A stretch of 10,636 nucleotides of DNA from assembly GCA_002408485.1 (NCBI GenBank), contig DHSP01000061.1:115804-126439 (forward strand). The letters are read 5' to 3'. The notes beneath the pieces are model-generated. The model worked only from the letters and a program-made list of their open reading frames with translations, was not told the origin of the DNA and ran no database searches. Shown piece after piece: positions 1 through 8,242 of this stretch (the stretch's first letter is position 1; the number at the start of each line of letters is the position of its first letter). Position numbers and translations under genes: made by a program. Source of the DNA: Proteiniphilum sp. UBA5283 (GTDB lineage: Bacteria; Bacteroidota; Bacteroidia; Bacteroidales; Dysgonomonadaceae).

Positions 1-1274
1 TATTCAAGAATATCGTATACCACCGGTTCTTTCCGGTCCACAATCTTCTTGGCCGATTTCACCGTTTTCACGATGCCTCTTTCAATCAGCTTGCGGATGA
101 TAAACGGTTTATAGAGTTCGGCTGCCATATCCTTGGGCAATCCGCATTCGTGCATCTTCAGCTCAGGGCCTACCACAATCACCGAACGTGCCGAGTAGTC
201 CACACGTTTACCGAGCAGGTTCTGGCGGAAACGTCCCTGTTTTCCCTTCAGACTGTCGGAAAGTGACTTCAACGGACGGTTCGACTCGGTTTTGATGGCG
301 CTCGACTTGCGAGAGTTGTCAAACAGGGAGTCCACAGCTTCCTGCAGCATGCGTTTCTCGTTGCGGAGGATCACATCGGGAGCCTTGATATCGATCAGTC
401 GTTTCAACCGGTTGTTGCGGATGATTACCCTGCGATAGAGGTCGTTCAGGTCGGATGTGGCAAACCGGCCGCCATCCAGCGGTACCAGCGGCCGCAGATC
501 GGGCGGAATCACAGGGATTACTTTCATGATCATCCACTCCGGCTTATTGATGTTCTTTGATCCGCGGAAAGCCTCGACCACCTGTAACTGTTTCAACGCT
601 TCGTTCTTGCGCTGCTGCGAGGTGTCGGTGCTGGCGCGGTGGCGTAGCTGATTGGCCAGCTTGTCGAGATTCAGCCTCTCAAGCATGTCGAGAATGGCTT
701 CTGCACCCATCCTCGCAATAAACTTGTTGGGGTCGCTATCTTCAAGCATCTGGTTGTCCTTGGGCAGTGTTTCCAGCAGATCCAGGTATTCATCTTCGGT
801 GAGCAGGTCTTTTTCGGCCACCTTGTCTTCGAGTACTCCTGCCTGTATCACCACGTAGCGTTCGTAGTAGATGATGGTATCGAGCTTCTTCGTGGGGATC
901 CCCAGCAGATAACCAATTTTGTTGGGGAGGGACCTGAAATACCAGATGTGGGCCACGGGAACAACCAGATGAATGTGGCCGGTACGTTCACGACGCACTT
1001 TCTTTTCGGTCACTTCCACACCGCAACGGTCGCACACAATACCTTTATAGCGTATGCGTTTGTACTTGCCGCAATGACATTCATAGTCTTTGACGGGTCC
1101 GAAAATACGCTCGCAGAACAAACCGTCACGTTCGGGCTTGTAGGTACGATAGTTGATCGTCTCGGGTTTTAACACTTCACCGAAAGAGTTTTCCAGAATT
1201 TGTTCCGGCGATGCCAGCCCAATTGTGATTTTTGAAAAGCTACTCTTTATTTTATTGTCTTTTCTAAATGCCAT
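1..1274 (-). CDS. rpoC: DNA-directed RNA polymerase subunit beta' (RpoC), 5' part only
   Basis: This is the N-terminal 424 codons of the largest RNA polymerase subunit; the gene runs off the left edge, so no stop codon is seen. I translated it by hand: the start ATG is the complement of 1272-1274, the first residues are MAFRKDNKIKSSFSKITIGL, and the frame stays open to base 1. Visible parts are the N-terminal zinc-binding loop with four cysteines (C66, C68, C81, C84), the clamp-helix coiled coil that binds sigma factor (about residues 281-320), and the switch 2 motif GRFRQNLLGKRVDYSARSVI (about 347-366). The catalytic aspartate triad NADFDGD lies beyond the window. It follows rpoB by 93 bases, which contain a stem-loop, and so is almost certainly co-transcribed with it. 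The leader just before the start is A/T-rich with no Shine-Dalgarno sequence, as usual in Bacteroidota. Identity is certain; only the truncation by the window edge is notable. Confidence 0.98.
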   Translation of the reverse strand, partial: MAFRKDNKIKSSFSKITIGLASPEQILENSFGEVLKPETINYRTYKPERDGLFCERIFGPVKDYECHCGKYKRIRYKGIVCDRCGVEVTEKKVRRERTGHIHLVVPVAHIWYFRSLPNKIGYLLGIPTKKLDTIIYYERYVVIQAGVLEDKVAEKDLLTEDEYLDLLETLPKDNQMLEDSDPNKFIARMGAEAILDMLERLNLDKLANQLRHRASTDTSQQRKNEALKQLQVVEAFRGSKNINKPEWMIMKVIPVIPPDLRPLVPLDGGRFATSDLNDLYRRVIIRNNRLKRLIDIKAPDVILRNEKRMLQEAVDSLFDNSRKSSAIKTESNRPLKSLSDSLKGKQGRFRQNLLGKRVDYSARSVIVVGPELKMHECGLPKDMAAELYKPFIIRKLIERGIVKTVKSAKKIVDRKEPVVYDILE

Positions 1275-1314
1275 ATATTTTTTGTATATAAAGAGTTAAT
1301 GGGAGTTTATATCT

Positions 1315-1365
1315 TATTCCTAAGGGGGCCAGGATCATACACAGAGACCCCGGTCCCCGGGAATA
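1315..1365 (-). promoter_or_regulatory. Stem-loop between rpoB and rpoC
   Basis: In the minus-strand RNA an outer 6-bp stem (UAUUCC with GGAAUA) encloses an inner stem of GGGGACC against GGCCCCC, six pairs with one A-C mismatch, around a loop of about 21 bases. It starts two bases after the rpoB stop codon. No U run follows it, so it does not look like an intrinsic terminator. A role in mRNA processing or stability at the rpoB-rpoC junction is an inference. Confidence 0.55.
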
Positions 1366-1367
1366 TA

Positions 1368-4300
1368 TTAGTCGAGACTGATGTTGAGTCCCAATCCTTT
1401 CAGCTCGTGAAGCAATACGTTCAACGACTCGGGTATTCCTGCCGAAGGCATGGCTTCCCCTTTCACGATGGATTCATAAGCCTTGGAACGGCCTACCACG
1501 TCGTCGGACTTCACTGTGAGGATCTCCTGAAGGATGTGTGCTGCACCAAATGCCTCGAGTGCCCAGACCTCCATCTCTCCAAAACGCTGTCCTCCGAACT
1601 GAGCCTTTCCACCCAATGGTTGTTGTGTAATGAGTGAGTAGGGGCCTATGGAACGTGCGTGCATCTTGTCTTCCACCATGTGGCCGAGTTTGAGCATGTA
1701 GATGATGCCCACCGTTGCCGGCTGGTCGAAGCGCTCTCCCGTTCCTCCATCATACAGGTACGATTTACCGTAAGCCGGTACGTTGGCCTTGTCGGTCCAC
1801 ACATTGAGATCTTCCAAGGAGGCTCCGTCGAAGATGGGGGTGGCGAATTTCACGCCAAGCTCTTTTCCTGCCCATCCGAGCACGGTCTCAAAGATTTGCC
1901 CCAGGTTCATACGCGAAGGTACGCCCAGTGGGTTGAGGACAATGTCAACCGGTGTTCCGTCGGCAAGGAATGGCATATCTTCCTGACGCACAATTCGGGA
2001 GACAATACCTTTGTTACCGTGGCGGCCAGCCATCTTGTCGCCCACCTGTATCTTCCGTTTCTTGGCCACGTAGACCTTGGCAATCTGCATGATGCCCGAA
2101 GGAAGCTCATCGCCGATGGTGAAGTCGAAACGTTTGCGTTTCAATTCTGCATCCAGCTCCTTGTAACGACGCAGATAATTGATTACTGTGGCGCGAATGA
2201 GTTCGTTCTTGTGGGCGTCGGTGGTCCATTTATTTAACTGGACGGACTGAAAATCGATGTCGTTGAGCACCTTTTGTGTGAACTTGGCTCCCTTGGGAAC
2301 AATGTCCATGTTGGTGTAGTCCTTTACTCCTGCCGATGTTTTACCGTCGGTGAGCTTCAGAAGCTTATCGATAAGCACCTTTTTCAATTCATCCATCTTG
2401 ATTTCATACTCCTCGTCGAGCTTCGGAAGTAGAGCTTTGTTGGAAAGCTTTGTCTTCCCTTTTTTGGAAGCCTTGGAGAAGAGATTGGTATGCACAACCA
2501 CACCTTTGAGCGAGGGGGATGCTTTCAGTGAAGCATCCTTTACATCGCCTGCCTTATCACCGAAAATGGCCCGGAGCAGCTTCTCTTCGGGTGAGGGATC
2601 GGATTCTCCCTTGGGCGTGATCTTGCCGATCAGGATGTCTCCCGGTTTGATGCGGGCACCTACACGCACAATCCCCTTTTCGTCGAGGTCTTTGGTTGCC
2701 TCTTCGCTCACGTTGGGTATGTCGGAAGTAAGTTCCTCCAGCCCACGCTTGGTCTCGCGCACTTCCAGCGAAAACTCTTCCATGTGCACGGAGGTGAACA
2801 CGTCATCACTAACCATCCTTTCGCTCAGTACGATGGCGTCCTCAAAGTTGTACCCTTTCCAGGGCATGAATGCCACCTTGAGGTTTTTTCCCAGTGCCAG
2901 CTCGCCATCCTGCGTGGCGTATCCTTCGGTAAGGATCTCACCCGCCTTCACTTTCTGTCCTACTTTGCAGATAGGACGCAAGTCGATGGTTGTATTCTGG
3001 TTGGTCTTACGGAATTTAGGGATGGTGTAGGTCTTCACTGCTTCGTCAAAGCTGGTAAACTCCTCTTCTTCCGTTCTGTGATATTTGATCTTGATGGTGG
3101 TGGAGTCAACATAAGTGATCTCACCGGTGCCCTCGGCCATAATCTGTGAACGGGAGTCTTTTATCAGTTGTCCTTCAATGCCGGTGCCGACGATGGGAGA
3201 TTCCGTTCTTATCAGCGGAACGGCCTGACGCATCATGTTGGATCCCATCAGGGCACGGTTGGCATCATCATGTTCCAGGAAGGGGATAAGTGATGCTGCA
3301 ATGGAGGCGATCTGCATGGGCGATACGTCCATCAGTTCTACCTCTTCCGGGGCAATCACCGGATAGTCCGCATCCTGGCGCGCTTTCACACGCGTATTTA
3401 TAAAATGTCCCTTTTCATCGAGAGGTGCGTTACCCTGTGCAATGAGTTTATTTTCTTCCTCCTCTGCAGCAAGGTAAATGACTTCATCGTTCTTGATGTT
3501 TACAATGCCTTTGTCTACCTTACGGTAAGGTGTTTCAATGAATCCGAGGTCGTTGATCTTCGCGTATACACAAAGAGAGGAGATCAATCCGATATTGGGA
3601 CCTTCGGGTGTTTCAATAGGACAAAGACGGCCGTAGTGCGTAAAGTGTACGTCACGCACTTCAAATCCGGCGCGTTCACGCGAAAGGCCGCCAGGGCCGA
3701 GGGCCGACAGACGGCGCTTGTGGGTTATCTCCGCCAGCGGGTTTGTCTGGTCCATGAACTGTGAAAGCGCATTGGTCCCGAAGAAGGTGTTGATCACCGA
3801 CGAGATGGTTTTCGCGTTGATCAGGTCGATCGGGGTGAAGACTTCGTTGTCGCGCACATTCATTCGTTCGCGGATAATGCGCGCCATCCGGTTCAGTCCC
3901 ACACCGAATTGGGTATATAGTTGCTCACCCACCGTTCGAACACGTCTGTTGCTGAGGTGGTCGATGTCGTCCACCACTGCCTTCGAATTGATCAGTTCGA
4001 TGAGGTATTTAATGATCTCAATGATATCTTCCTTGGTCAGTACCCGTACATCGACATCGATATTGAGATTGAGTTTTTTGTTAATTCTGTAGCGTCCCAC
4101 ATCGCCCAGGTCGTATCTCTTCTCGGAGAAGAAAAGGTTGTTGATTACCTCGCGTGCACTTGAATCGTCGGCCGGTTCAGCACTGCGAAGCTGACGGTAG
4201 ATGTGGCGGATGGCATCGATCTCCGAGTTACTCGGGTCTTTTTGTAGCGTGTTATAGATGATAGAGTAGTCCGAAGTGTTGGCCGTCTCCTTGTGAAGCA

Positions 4301-5180
4301 GAACAGAGGAAACACCCGACTCGAGGATCTGGTCCATGTGTTCCGCTTCGAGGATGGTCTCCCGCTCAATGATCACTTCGTTTCTTTCGATGGAAGTCAC
4401 CTCGCCGGTGTCTTCGTCTACAAAATCTTCCATCCATGATTTCAGCACACGGGCAGCCAGTTTACGCCCGGTAACTTTCTTAAGGTTGGTTTTATTCACC
4501 TTCACCTCTTCCGCCAGATCAAAGATCTCAAGGATATCTTTGTCGCTCTCGAAACCGATAGCGCGCAGCAGCGTGGTTACAGGTAATTTCTTTTTACGGT
4601 CGATGTACGCGTACATCACACTGTTGATATCGGTAGCAAACTCAATCCATGATCCTTTGAACGGAATGATACGGGCAGAGTAAAGTATGGTGCCATTGGC
4701 ATGCAGGCTCTGTCCGAAAAAGACTCCGGGAGAGCGATGCAGTTGCGATACAATCACACGCTCGGCTCCGTTGATCACAAACGTTCCTTTCTCGGTCATG
4801 TAAGGAATGGTACCCAGGTACACATCCTGAATGACGGGTGTAAAGTCTTCGTGATCGGGGTCGGTGCAATACAGGTAGAGCTTCGCCTTTAGCGGAACGC
4901 TATAGGTGAGTCCTCTGTCCACACACTCCTCAATGCTATAACGGGGAGGATCTACATAGTAATCCAAAAATTCAAGTACAAAATTGTTACGGGTATCGGC
5001 AATAGGGAAGTTCTCCGTAAAAACCTTATACAATCCTTCGTTTTTTCTACTTTCAGGGGGGGCGTCAAGTTGGATGAAATCCTGGAACGACTTTAACTGT
5101 ACTTCCAGAAAATCCGGAAAATCGAGCGGATTATTGATCGACGCGAAATTTATTCTTTGGTTGGCGTTATTTGAAGACAT
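1368..5180 (-). CDS. rpoB: DNA-directed RNA polymerase subunit beta (RpoB)
   Basis: This is the complete beta subunit of core RNA polymerase, 1270 residues, shorter than the 1342 of E. coli. With beta' it forms the active centre that makes all cellular RNA. The rifampicin pocket is at about residues 471-500 (ALSQFMDQTNPLAEITHKRR, then LSALGPGGLSRERAGFEVRD). By alignment from memory with E. coli, Q513, D516, H526 and S531 are kept as Q474, D477, H487 and S492, while N518 is T479 and S522 is A483. The motif CPIETPEGPNIGLISSL follows at 520-536. The two active-site lysines are K1049 and K1057 in GDKMAGRHGNKG. The C-terminal GGKAQFGGQRFGEMEVWALE (1190-1209) is the usual contact region with beta'. 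The start ATG follows a leader without a Shine-Dalgarno sequence. It lies 96 bases after rplL, with an attenuator-like hairpin between, and 93 bases before rpoC. Nothing suggests a frameshift. Confidence 0.99.
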   Translation of the reverse strand: MSSNNANQRINFASINNPLDFPDFLEVQLKSFQDFIQLDAPPESRKNEGLYKVFTENFPIADTRNNFVLEFLDYYVDPPRYSIEECVDRGLTYSVPLKAKLYLYCTDPDHEDFTPVIQDVYLGTIPYMTEKGTFVINGAERVIVSQLHRSPGVFFGQSLHANGTILYSARIIPFKGSWIEFATDINSVMYAYIDRKKKLPVTTLLRAIGFESDKDILEIFDLAEEVKVNKTNLKKVTGRKLAARVLKSWMEDFVDEDTGEVTSIERNEVIIERETILEAEHMDQILESGVSSVLLHKETANTSDYSIIYNTLQKDPSNSEIDAIRHIYRQLRSAEPADDSSAREVINNLFFSEKRYDLGDVGRYRINKKLNLNIDVDVRVLTKEDIIEIIKYLIELINSKAVVDDIDHLSNRRVRTVGEQLYTQFGVGLNRMARIIRERMNVRDNEVFTPIDLINAKTISSVINTFFGTNALSQFMDQTNPLAEITHKRRLSALGPGGLSRERAGFEVRDVHFTHYGRLCPIETPEGPNIGLISSLCVYAKINDLGFIETPYRKVDKGIVNIKNDEVIYLAAEEEENKLIAQGNAPLDEKGHFINTRVKARQDADYPVIAPEEVELMDVSPMQIASIAASLIPFLEHDDANRALMGSNMMRQAVPLIRTESPIVGTGIEGQLIKDSRSQIMAEGTGEITYVDSTTIKIKYHRTEEEEFTSFDEAVKTYTIPKFRKTNQNTTIDLRPICKVGQKVKAGEILTEGYATQDGELALGKNLKVAFMPWKGYNFEDAIVLSERMVSDDVFTSVHMEEFSLEVRETKRGLEELTSDIPNVSEEATKDLDEKGIVRVGARIKPGDILIGKITPKGESDPSPEEKLLRAIFGDKAGDVKDASLKASPSLKGVVVHTNLFSKASKKGKTKLSNKALLPKLDEEYEIKMDELKKVLIDKLLKLTDGKTSAGVKDYTNMDIVPKGAKFTQKVLNDIDFQSVQLNKWTTDAHKNELIRATVINYLRRYKELDAELKRKRFDFTIGDELPSGIMQIAKVYVAKKRKIQVGDKMAGRHGNKGIVSRIVRQEDMPFLADGTPVDIVLNPLGVPSRMNLGQIFETVLGWAGKELGVKFATPIFDGASLEDLNVWTDKANVPAYGKSYLYDGGTGERFDQPATVGIIYMLKLGHMVEDKMHARSIGPYSLITQQPLGGKAQFGGQRFGEMEVWALEAFGAAHILQEILTVKSDDVVGRSKAYESIVKGEAMPSAGIPESLNVLLHELKGLGLNISLD

Positions 5181-5219
5181 GGAAATGAGTTTTGGAACCT
5201 AATATATATTGACACAAAA

Positions 5220-5252
5220 GGTTAAGAATCTTCCGGAAGAAGATTCCTAACC
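5220..5252 (-). terminator. Attenuator-like hairpin between rplL and rpoB
   Basis: The minus-strand RNA can form a 13 to 14-bp stem (GGUUAGGAAUCUU against AAGAUUCUUAACC, plus a closing C-G pair) with a five-base loop, followed at once by UUUUGUGUC. One pair is G-U; on the plus strand the same position is an A-C mismatch, which favours a function in the minus-strand RNA. The short U run suggests a partial terminator. E. coli has a partial terminator in the same gap that lowers rpoBC transcription relative to the ribosomal proteins; the same role here is an inference from position and structure. Confidence 0.7.
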
Positions 5253-5276
5253 ATATTAACCTAATTTAGGGTAATG

Positions 5277-5651
5277 TTATTTAAGTTCAACTTCTGCTCC
5301 AGCCTCTTCAAGTTGTTTTTTCAAAGCTTCCGCTTCGTCTTTTGTTACACCTTTTTTCAATTCGCTGGGAGCTCCGTCCACTAAGTCTTTAGCTTCTTTC
5401 AAGCCAAGGCCGGTGAGTTCCTTTACTGCCTTTACTACAGCCAGTTTAGCTGCTCCCGGGCTTTTCAGGATCACGTCGAAAGAAGTTTTTTCTTCTACAG
5501 CTGCTTCAGCTGCTGCAGGTCCGGCGGCAACAGCCACTGCTGCAGCAGCAGGCTCAATACCATATTCCGTTTTTAAAATTTCAGCCAGTTCGTTAACTTC
5601 TTTCACAGTTAAGTTAACTAATTCTTCAGCAAATTTTTTTAAGTCTGCCAT
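5277..5651 (-). CDS. rplL: 50S ribosomal protein L7/L12 (bL12)
   Basis: This is the 124-residue stalk protein that sits on the large subunit as dimers bound to L10 and recruits the translational GTPases, including the EF-Tu encoded nearby. The N-terminal helical dimerisation domain covers about residues 1-33, a flexible Ala/Gly/Val-rich hinge about 34-53, and the globular factor-binding domain about 55-124, with the signature GLGLKEAKDLV at 81-91 and the ending EEAGAEVELK. The length is typical for the family. It lies 47 bases after rplJ, with an A-rich leader and no Shine-Dalgarno sequence, and is followed by the hairpin before rpoB. Since L12 is needed in several copies per ribosome, transcription that partly stops just after it makes sense. 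Identification is certain. Confidence 0.99.
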   Translation of the reverse strand: MADLKKFAEELVNLTVKEVNELAEILKTEYGIEPAAAAVAVAAGPAAAEAAVEEKTSFDVILKSPGAAKLAVVKAVKELTGLGLKEAKDLVDGAPSELKKGVTKDEAEALKKQLEEAGAEVELK

Positions 5652-5698
5652 TTTTTTATTTGTTTAAATTGATTACTAATTCTGTTTGATTGTGTACA

Positions 5699-6217
5699 TT
5701 AATTTGATTTTTCCGACAGCGTTTTCAATACTCCGTGGAGGAGTGTTCCGCCGGATTGGAGTGCCGAAACCACATTCTTGGCAGGTGACTGCAACAGTGC
5801 GATTACATCTCCAATAAGCTCTGTCTTGCTCTTGATGTTAATGAGATCCTGCAACGCCTTTTCGCCGATGAAGAAACTCTCCTGAACATACGCGCCCTTG
5901 AAGGCGGGTACTTTGTCAGCCTTGAACTTATCAATGAGCTTGGCAGGAGCATTCGCCACGTTCGAGAACATGATGGCCGTATTTCCTTTCAGAATGGGAT
6001 ACAGCTCTTCGTAGTTCTTGTCGAGCGACTCGAATGCTTTTTGCAACAAGGTATTTTTTACCACTACCAACTTGATATCCTGCTTGGAGCATTCTCTTCG
6101 TAAGGTGCTTGTTTTCACCGCATTCAATGTGGCGATATCAGCAAGATAGAAGTTTTCGTACTCCCGGAGGTTCGTTGCGATTTGCTCTATAATCAGTTGT
6201 TTATCTTCCTTTTTCAT
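5699..6217 (-). CDS. rplJ: 50S ribosomal protein L10 (uL10)
   Basis: This 172-residue protein is the base of the ribosomal stalk: its N-terminal domain binds 23S rRNA and L11, and its C-terminal helix holds the L7/L12 dimers. Family marks are VVVKNTLLQKAF at 51-62, the GNTAIMF strand at 78-84 and FKGAYVQESFFIGEKALQDL in the second half of the domain. The helical tail at about 136-172 is the expected L12 docking site. The order rplK-rplA-rplJ-rplL is the usual one. Only 14 bases separate the start from the rplA stop, so the long L10-binding leader that controls rplJL in E. coli is not present between the genes. Any feedback site would have to lie inside the rplA coding region or elsewhere. No Shine-Dalgarno sequence is seen. 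Confidence 0.98.
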   Translation of the reverse strand: MKKEDKQLIIEQIATNLREYENFYLADIATLNAVKTSTLRRECSKQDIKLVVVKNTLLQKAFESLDKNYEELYPILKGNTAIMFSNVANAPAKLIDKFKADKVPAFKGAYVQESFFIGEKALQDLINIKSKTELIGDVIALLQSPAKNVVSALQSGGTLLHGVLKTLSEKSN

Positions 6218-6231
6218 GCAATTAAAACTTT

Positions 6232-6933
6232 TTATTTCTGTTCTTCTAACGATTTAGTGTCCAGTTTTATACCCGGGCTCATCGTACTGGAAAGATAAAT
6301 ACTCCTGATATAAGTACCTTTTGCCGCTGTCGGTTTTAATTTGATCAACGTTTGAATAAATTCTTTTGCGTTGTCTCGAATCTGTTCCGGCGTGAAAGAT
6401 ACTTTTCCAATAGAGGTGTGAATAATACCGGTCTTGTCTACCTTAAAGTCGATCTTACCTTGCTTTACCTCCTTCACGGCTTTGGCCACGTCGGGAGTAA
6501 CGGTACCGCTTTTTGGGTTTGGCATCAGCCCCCGGGGTCCTAAAATACGGCCCAGTGCACCAATCTTACCCATGATCTGCGGCTGTGTGATGATCACATC
6601 CACATCGGTCCAACCTCCTTTAATTTTGTCGATATATTCATCGAGTCCTACATAGTCTGCGCCGGCTTCCTTCGCGTCGGCTTCAGCTTCTGGAGAACAC
6701 AATACAAGAACTCTTACTTGTTTTCCTGTGCCGTGTGGCAGAGACACAACGCCCCTGACCATCTGGTTGGCTTTTCGCGGATCTACGCCGAGGCGTACAT
6801 CGATATCCACAGATGCATCGAACTTGGTGGTGGTTATTTCCTTCACCAAAGCAGATGCTTCTTTCAGTGTATAGGCTTTTCCCTCTTCAATCTTGCTCAA
6901 AGCCAACTTCTGATTTTTTGTAAGTTTACTCAT
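6232..6933 (-). CDS. rplA: 50S ribosomal protein L1 (uL1)
   Basis: L1 binds helices 76-78 of 23S rRNA and forms the mobile stalk that helps deacylated tRNA leave the E site; in many bacteria it also represses its own operon by binding mRNA. The protein has 233 residues, close to the E. coli length. The signature LGPRGLMPNPKSGTVT is at 131-146, in domain II, and the C-terminal TMSPGIKLD (217-225) contains the Thr-Met pair known from the rRNA-binding face. VSLPHGTGKQVRVLV at 63-77 is also typical. It starts 14 bases after the rplK stop and ends 14 bases before rplJ, so the three are surely one transcript. The bases before the ATG are A/T-rich; a GAGAG immediately before the start is too close to act as a normal Shine-Dalgarno sequence. 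Confidence 0.98.
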   Translation of the reverse strand: MSKLTKNQKLALSKIEEGKAYTLKEASALVKEITTTKFDASVDIDVRLGVDPRKANQMVRGVVSLPHGTGKQVRVLVLCSPEAEADAKEAGADYVGLDEYIDKIKGGWTDVDVIITQPQIMGKIGALGRILGPRGLMPNPKSGTVTPDVAKAVKEVKQGKIDFKVDKTGIIHTSIGKVSFTPEQIRDNAKEFIQTLIKLKPTAAKGTYIRSIYLSSTMSPGIKLDTKSLEEQK

Positions 6934-6947
6934 CTCTCAATTGAAGT

Positions 6948-7397
6948 TTAATTATTAATAATTTCAGGGAAGTCCCCTTTCACTGTGATACCCATGCTCC
7001 GAGCCGTTCCGGCTACCATTCTCATTGCTGATTCAAGTGTGAAGCAGTTCAAATCGGTCATTTTTTCTTCGGCAATGGTTTTCACCTGTTCCCAGGTTAT
7101 TTCCGCAATCTTTTTACGATTGGGTTCTGCCGAACCGCCTTTTTGTTTGCTGACTTCCAATAACTGAATTGCAACCGGTGGTGTCTTAACAATAAAATCA
7201 AACGACTTGTCGGTATAGTACGTGATTACCACGGGTAACACTTTACCGGCTTTGTCCTGAGTTCTGGCATTGAATTGCTTGCAAAACTCCATGATGTTGA
7301 TCCCTTTAGAACCCAATGCAGGCCCTACAGGGGGAGATGGATTTGCAGCTCCTCCTTTGATTTGTAATTTTAGTTGTCCGGCAACTTCTTTAGCCAT
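6948..7397 (-). CDS. rplK: 50S ribosomal protein L11 (uL11)
   Basis: This 149-residue protein binds the GTPase-associated centre of 23S rRNA together with L10 and affects factor-dependent GTP hydrolysis and the stringent response. The N-terminal domain has the proline-rich NPSPPVGPALGSKGINIMEF (19-38), the region involved in thiostrepton-type antibiotic action in other bacteria. The C-terminal rRNA-binding domain ends with SAMRMVAGTARSMGITV (about 124-140), a typical L11 signature. It comes 75 bases after nusG and 14 bases before rplA. I looked for an L1-binding leader like that of the E. coli rplK operon in 7398-7472 and found no convincing match. The leader is A/T-rich with no Shine-Dalgarno sequence. 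Identity is certain. Confidence 0.98.
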   Translation of the reverse strand: MAKEVAGQLKLQIKGGAANPSPPVGPALGSKGINIMEFCKQFNARTQDKAGKVLPVVITYYTDKSFDFIVKTPPVAIQLLEVSKQKGGSAEPNRKKIAEITWEQVKTIAEEKMTDLNCFTLESAMRMVAGTARSMGITVKGDFPEIINN

Positions 7398-7472
7398 TTT
7401 CTTGATTTTAATAAATTACGGTTTTCGAAACACATTCAAGAATTTACAGAATCTGCGTAACCAAATTGCTGA

Positions 7473-8015
7473 CTATTCTTTCTCTACTTGCATATAGCTC
7501 AACTCGAGGAGTTGTTTTCTTCCGAAAATTTTCACCATCACTTTGAGTTTCTTTCTCTCGTCGTTCACTTCCTCTACTACACCGGAGAAGCTACTGAAGG
7601 GACCGCTAATCACCTTCACGTTTTCGCCCACATAGTATTTCATATCCATTTCATCACCGGCCTCTTCCAACTCGTCCATCGTACCAAGGATACGTTTTAC
7701 CTCCGATTCCCGCAAGGGCTGGGGGTCAGTAGTGTTGGGGAGAAAACCTGCCACGTAGTTGATATTCTTCAGTTCGTGAATCACATCACCCGTCAGTTCA
7801 GCCTCAATAAGTACGTAGCCGGGAAGATAAGCGCGTTCTTTCATCACTTTCTTTCCGTTGCGTATTGTATAAGTCTTTTCTGTGGGGATGAGAACTTGAG
7901 AAATGTACTTTCCTAAATCGGTCTTTTTAATTTCTGACTCAAGATACTCTTTGACTTTACTTTCTTTTCCGCTAACGGCACGCAAAACGTACCATTTCTT
8001 TCTCTCTTCAGTCAT
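7473..8015 (-). CDS. nusG: Transcription termination/antitermination factor NusG
   Basis: NusG binds the clamp of RNA polymerase through its N-terminal NGN domain and contacts the ribosome (S10) or Rho through its C-terminal KOW domain, linking transcription with translation. At 180 residues it is about as long as E. coli NusG. The NGN domain covers about 6-112, with WYVLRAVSGKE at 8-18 and the signature LPGYVLIEAEL at 64-74. The KOW domain is at about 127-180, with VGENVKVISGPFSSFSGVVE. A short acidic linker (about 114-125) joins them. The gene begins 16 bases after the secE stop, the usual secE-nusG pair in front of the rplKAJL genes. The 75 bases after it, before rplK, show no clear terminator or promoter. 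There is no sign of a specialised paralogue such as RfaH or UpxY. Confidence 0.98.
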   Translation of the reverse strand: MTEERKKWYVLRAVSGKESKVKEYLESEIKKTDLGKYISQVLIPTEKTYTIRNGKKVMKERAYLPGYVLIEAELTGDVIHELKNINYVAGFLPNTTDPQPLRESEVKRILGTMDELEEAGDEMDMKYYVGENVKVISGPFSSFSGVVEEVNDERKKLKVMVKIFGRKQLLELSYMQVEKE

Positions 8016-8031
8016 AATCTCAATTCAGATT

Positions 8032-8223
8032 TTATAAAATACCGTAAAGGAGTTTTAGAATCCACTCAAAAAGAGAATCCATCCCGAACACGATAACGGC
8101 AATTATAAGGGAAGCTATCAGTACAATTACCGTGCTGCCGGAGAGTTCCTCTCTTGTTGGCCAGGATACCTTATAAACCAATTCGTTATAAGCATCCTTC
8201 AAATATGCAACTATTTTTTTCAT
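8032..8223 (-). CDS. secE: Preprotein translocase subunit SecE
   Basis: SecE is the small membrane subunit that clamps the SecY channel and is needed for protein export and membrane insertion. This is the short, single-span form, 63 residues, as in most bacteria; E. coli has two extra helices. The amphipathic N-terminal helix carries the family motif ELVYKVSWPTREEL (14-27), followed by one transmembrane helix at about 31-48 and a hydrophobic tail to residue 63. It starts only 19 bases after the 3' end of tRNA-Trp, so its mRNA probably begins at the tRNA cleavage site after RNase processing. It ends 16 bases before nusG. The leader lacks a Shine-Dalgarno sequence. Motif, size and neighbours make the call secure. 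Confidence 0.97.
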   Translation of the reverse strand: MKKIVAYLKDAYNELVYKVSWPTREELSGSTVIVLIASLIIAVIVFGMDSLFEWILKLLYGIL

Positions 8224-8242
8224 TTAATTCGGATCGTTTGTG

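Noticed and set aside
1659..3149. Long plus-strand open frames opposite rpoB (192, 226 and 121 codons)
   Set aside because: They lie antisense to highly conserved rpoB codons, show no recognisable family, and have no leader or promoter of their own.
5205..5224. A TAACCTTTTG resembling a -7 promoter box before rpoB
   Set aside because: The spacing inside the box is wrong, there is no TTTG about 19 bases upstream, and the bases belong to the hairpin's 3' arm and U run.
7488..7916. Plus-strand open frame of 142 codons opposite nusG
   Set aside because: Fully antisense to nusG, low-complexity His/Phe-rich peptide, no supporting context.
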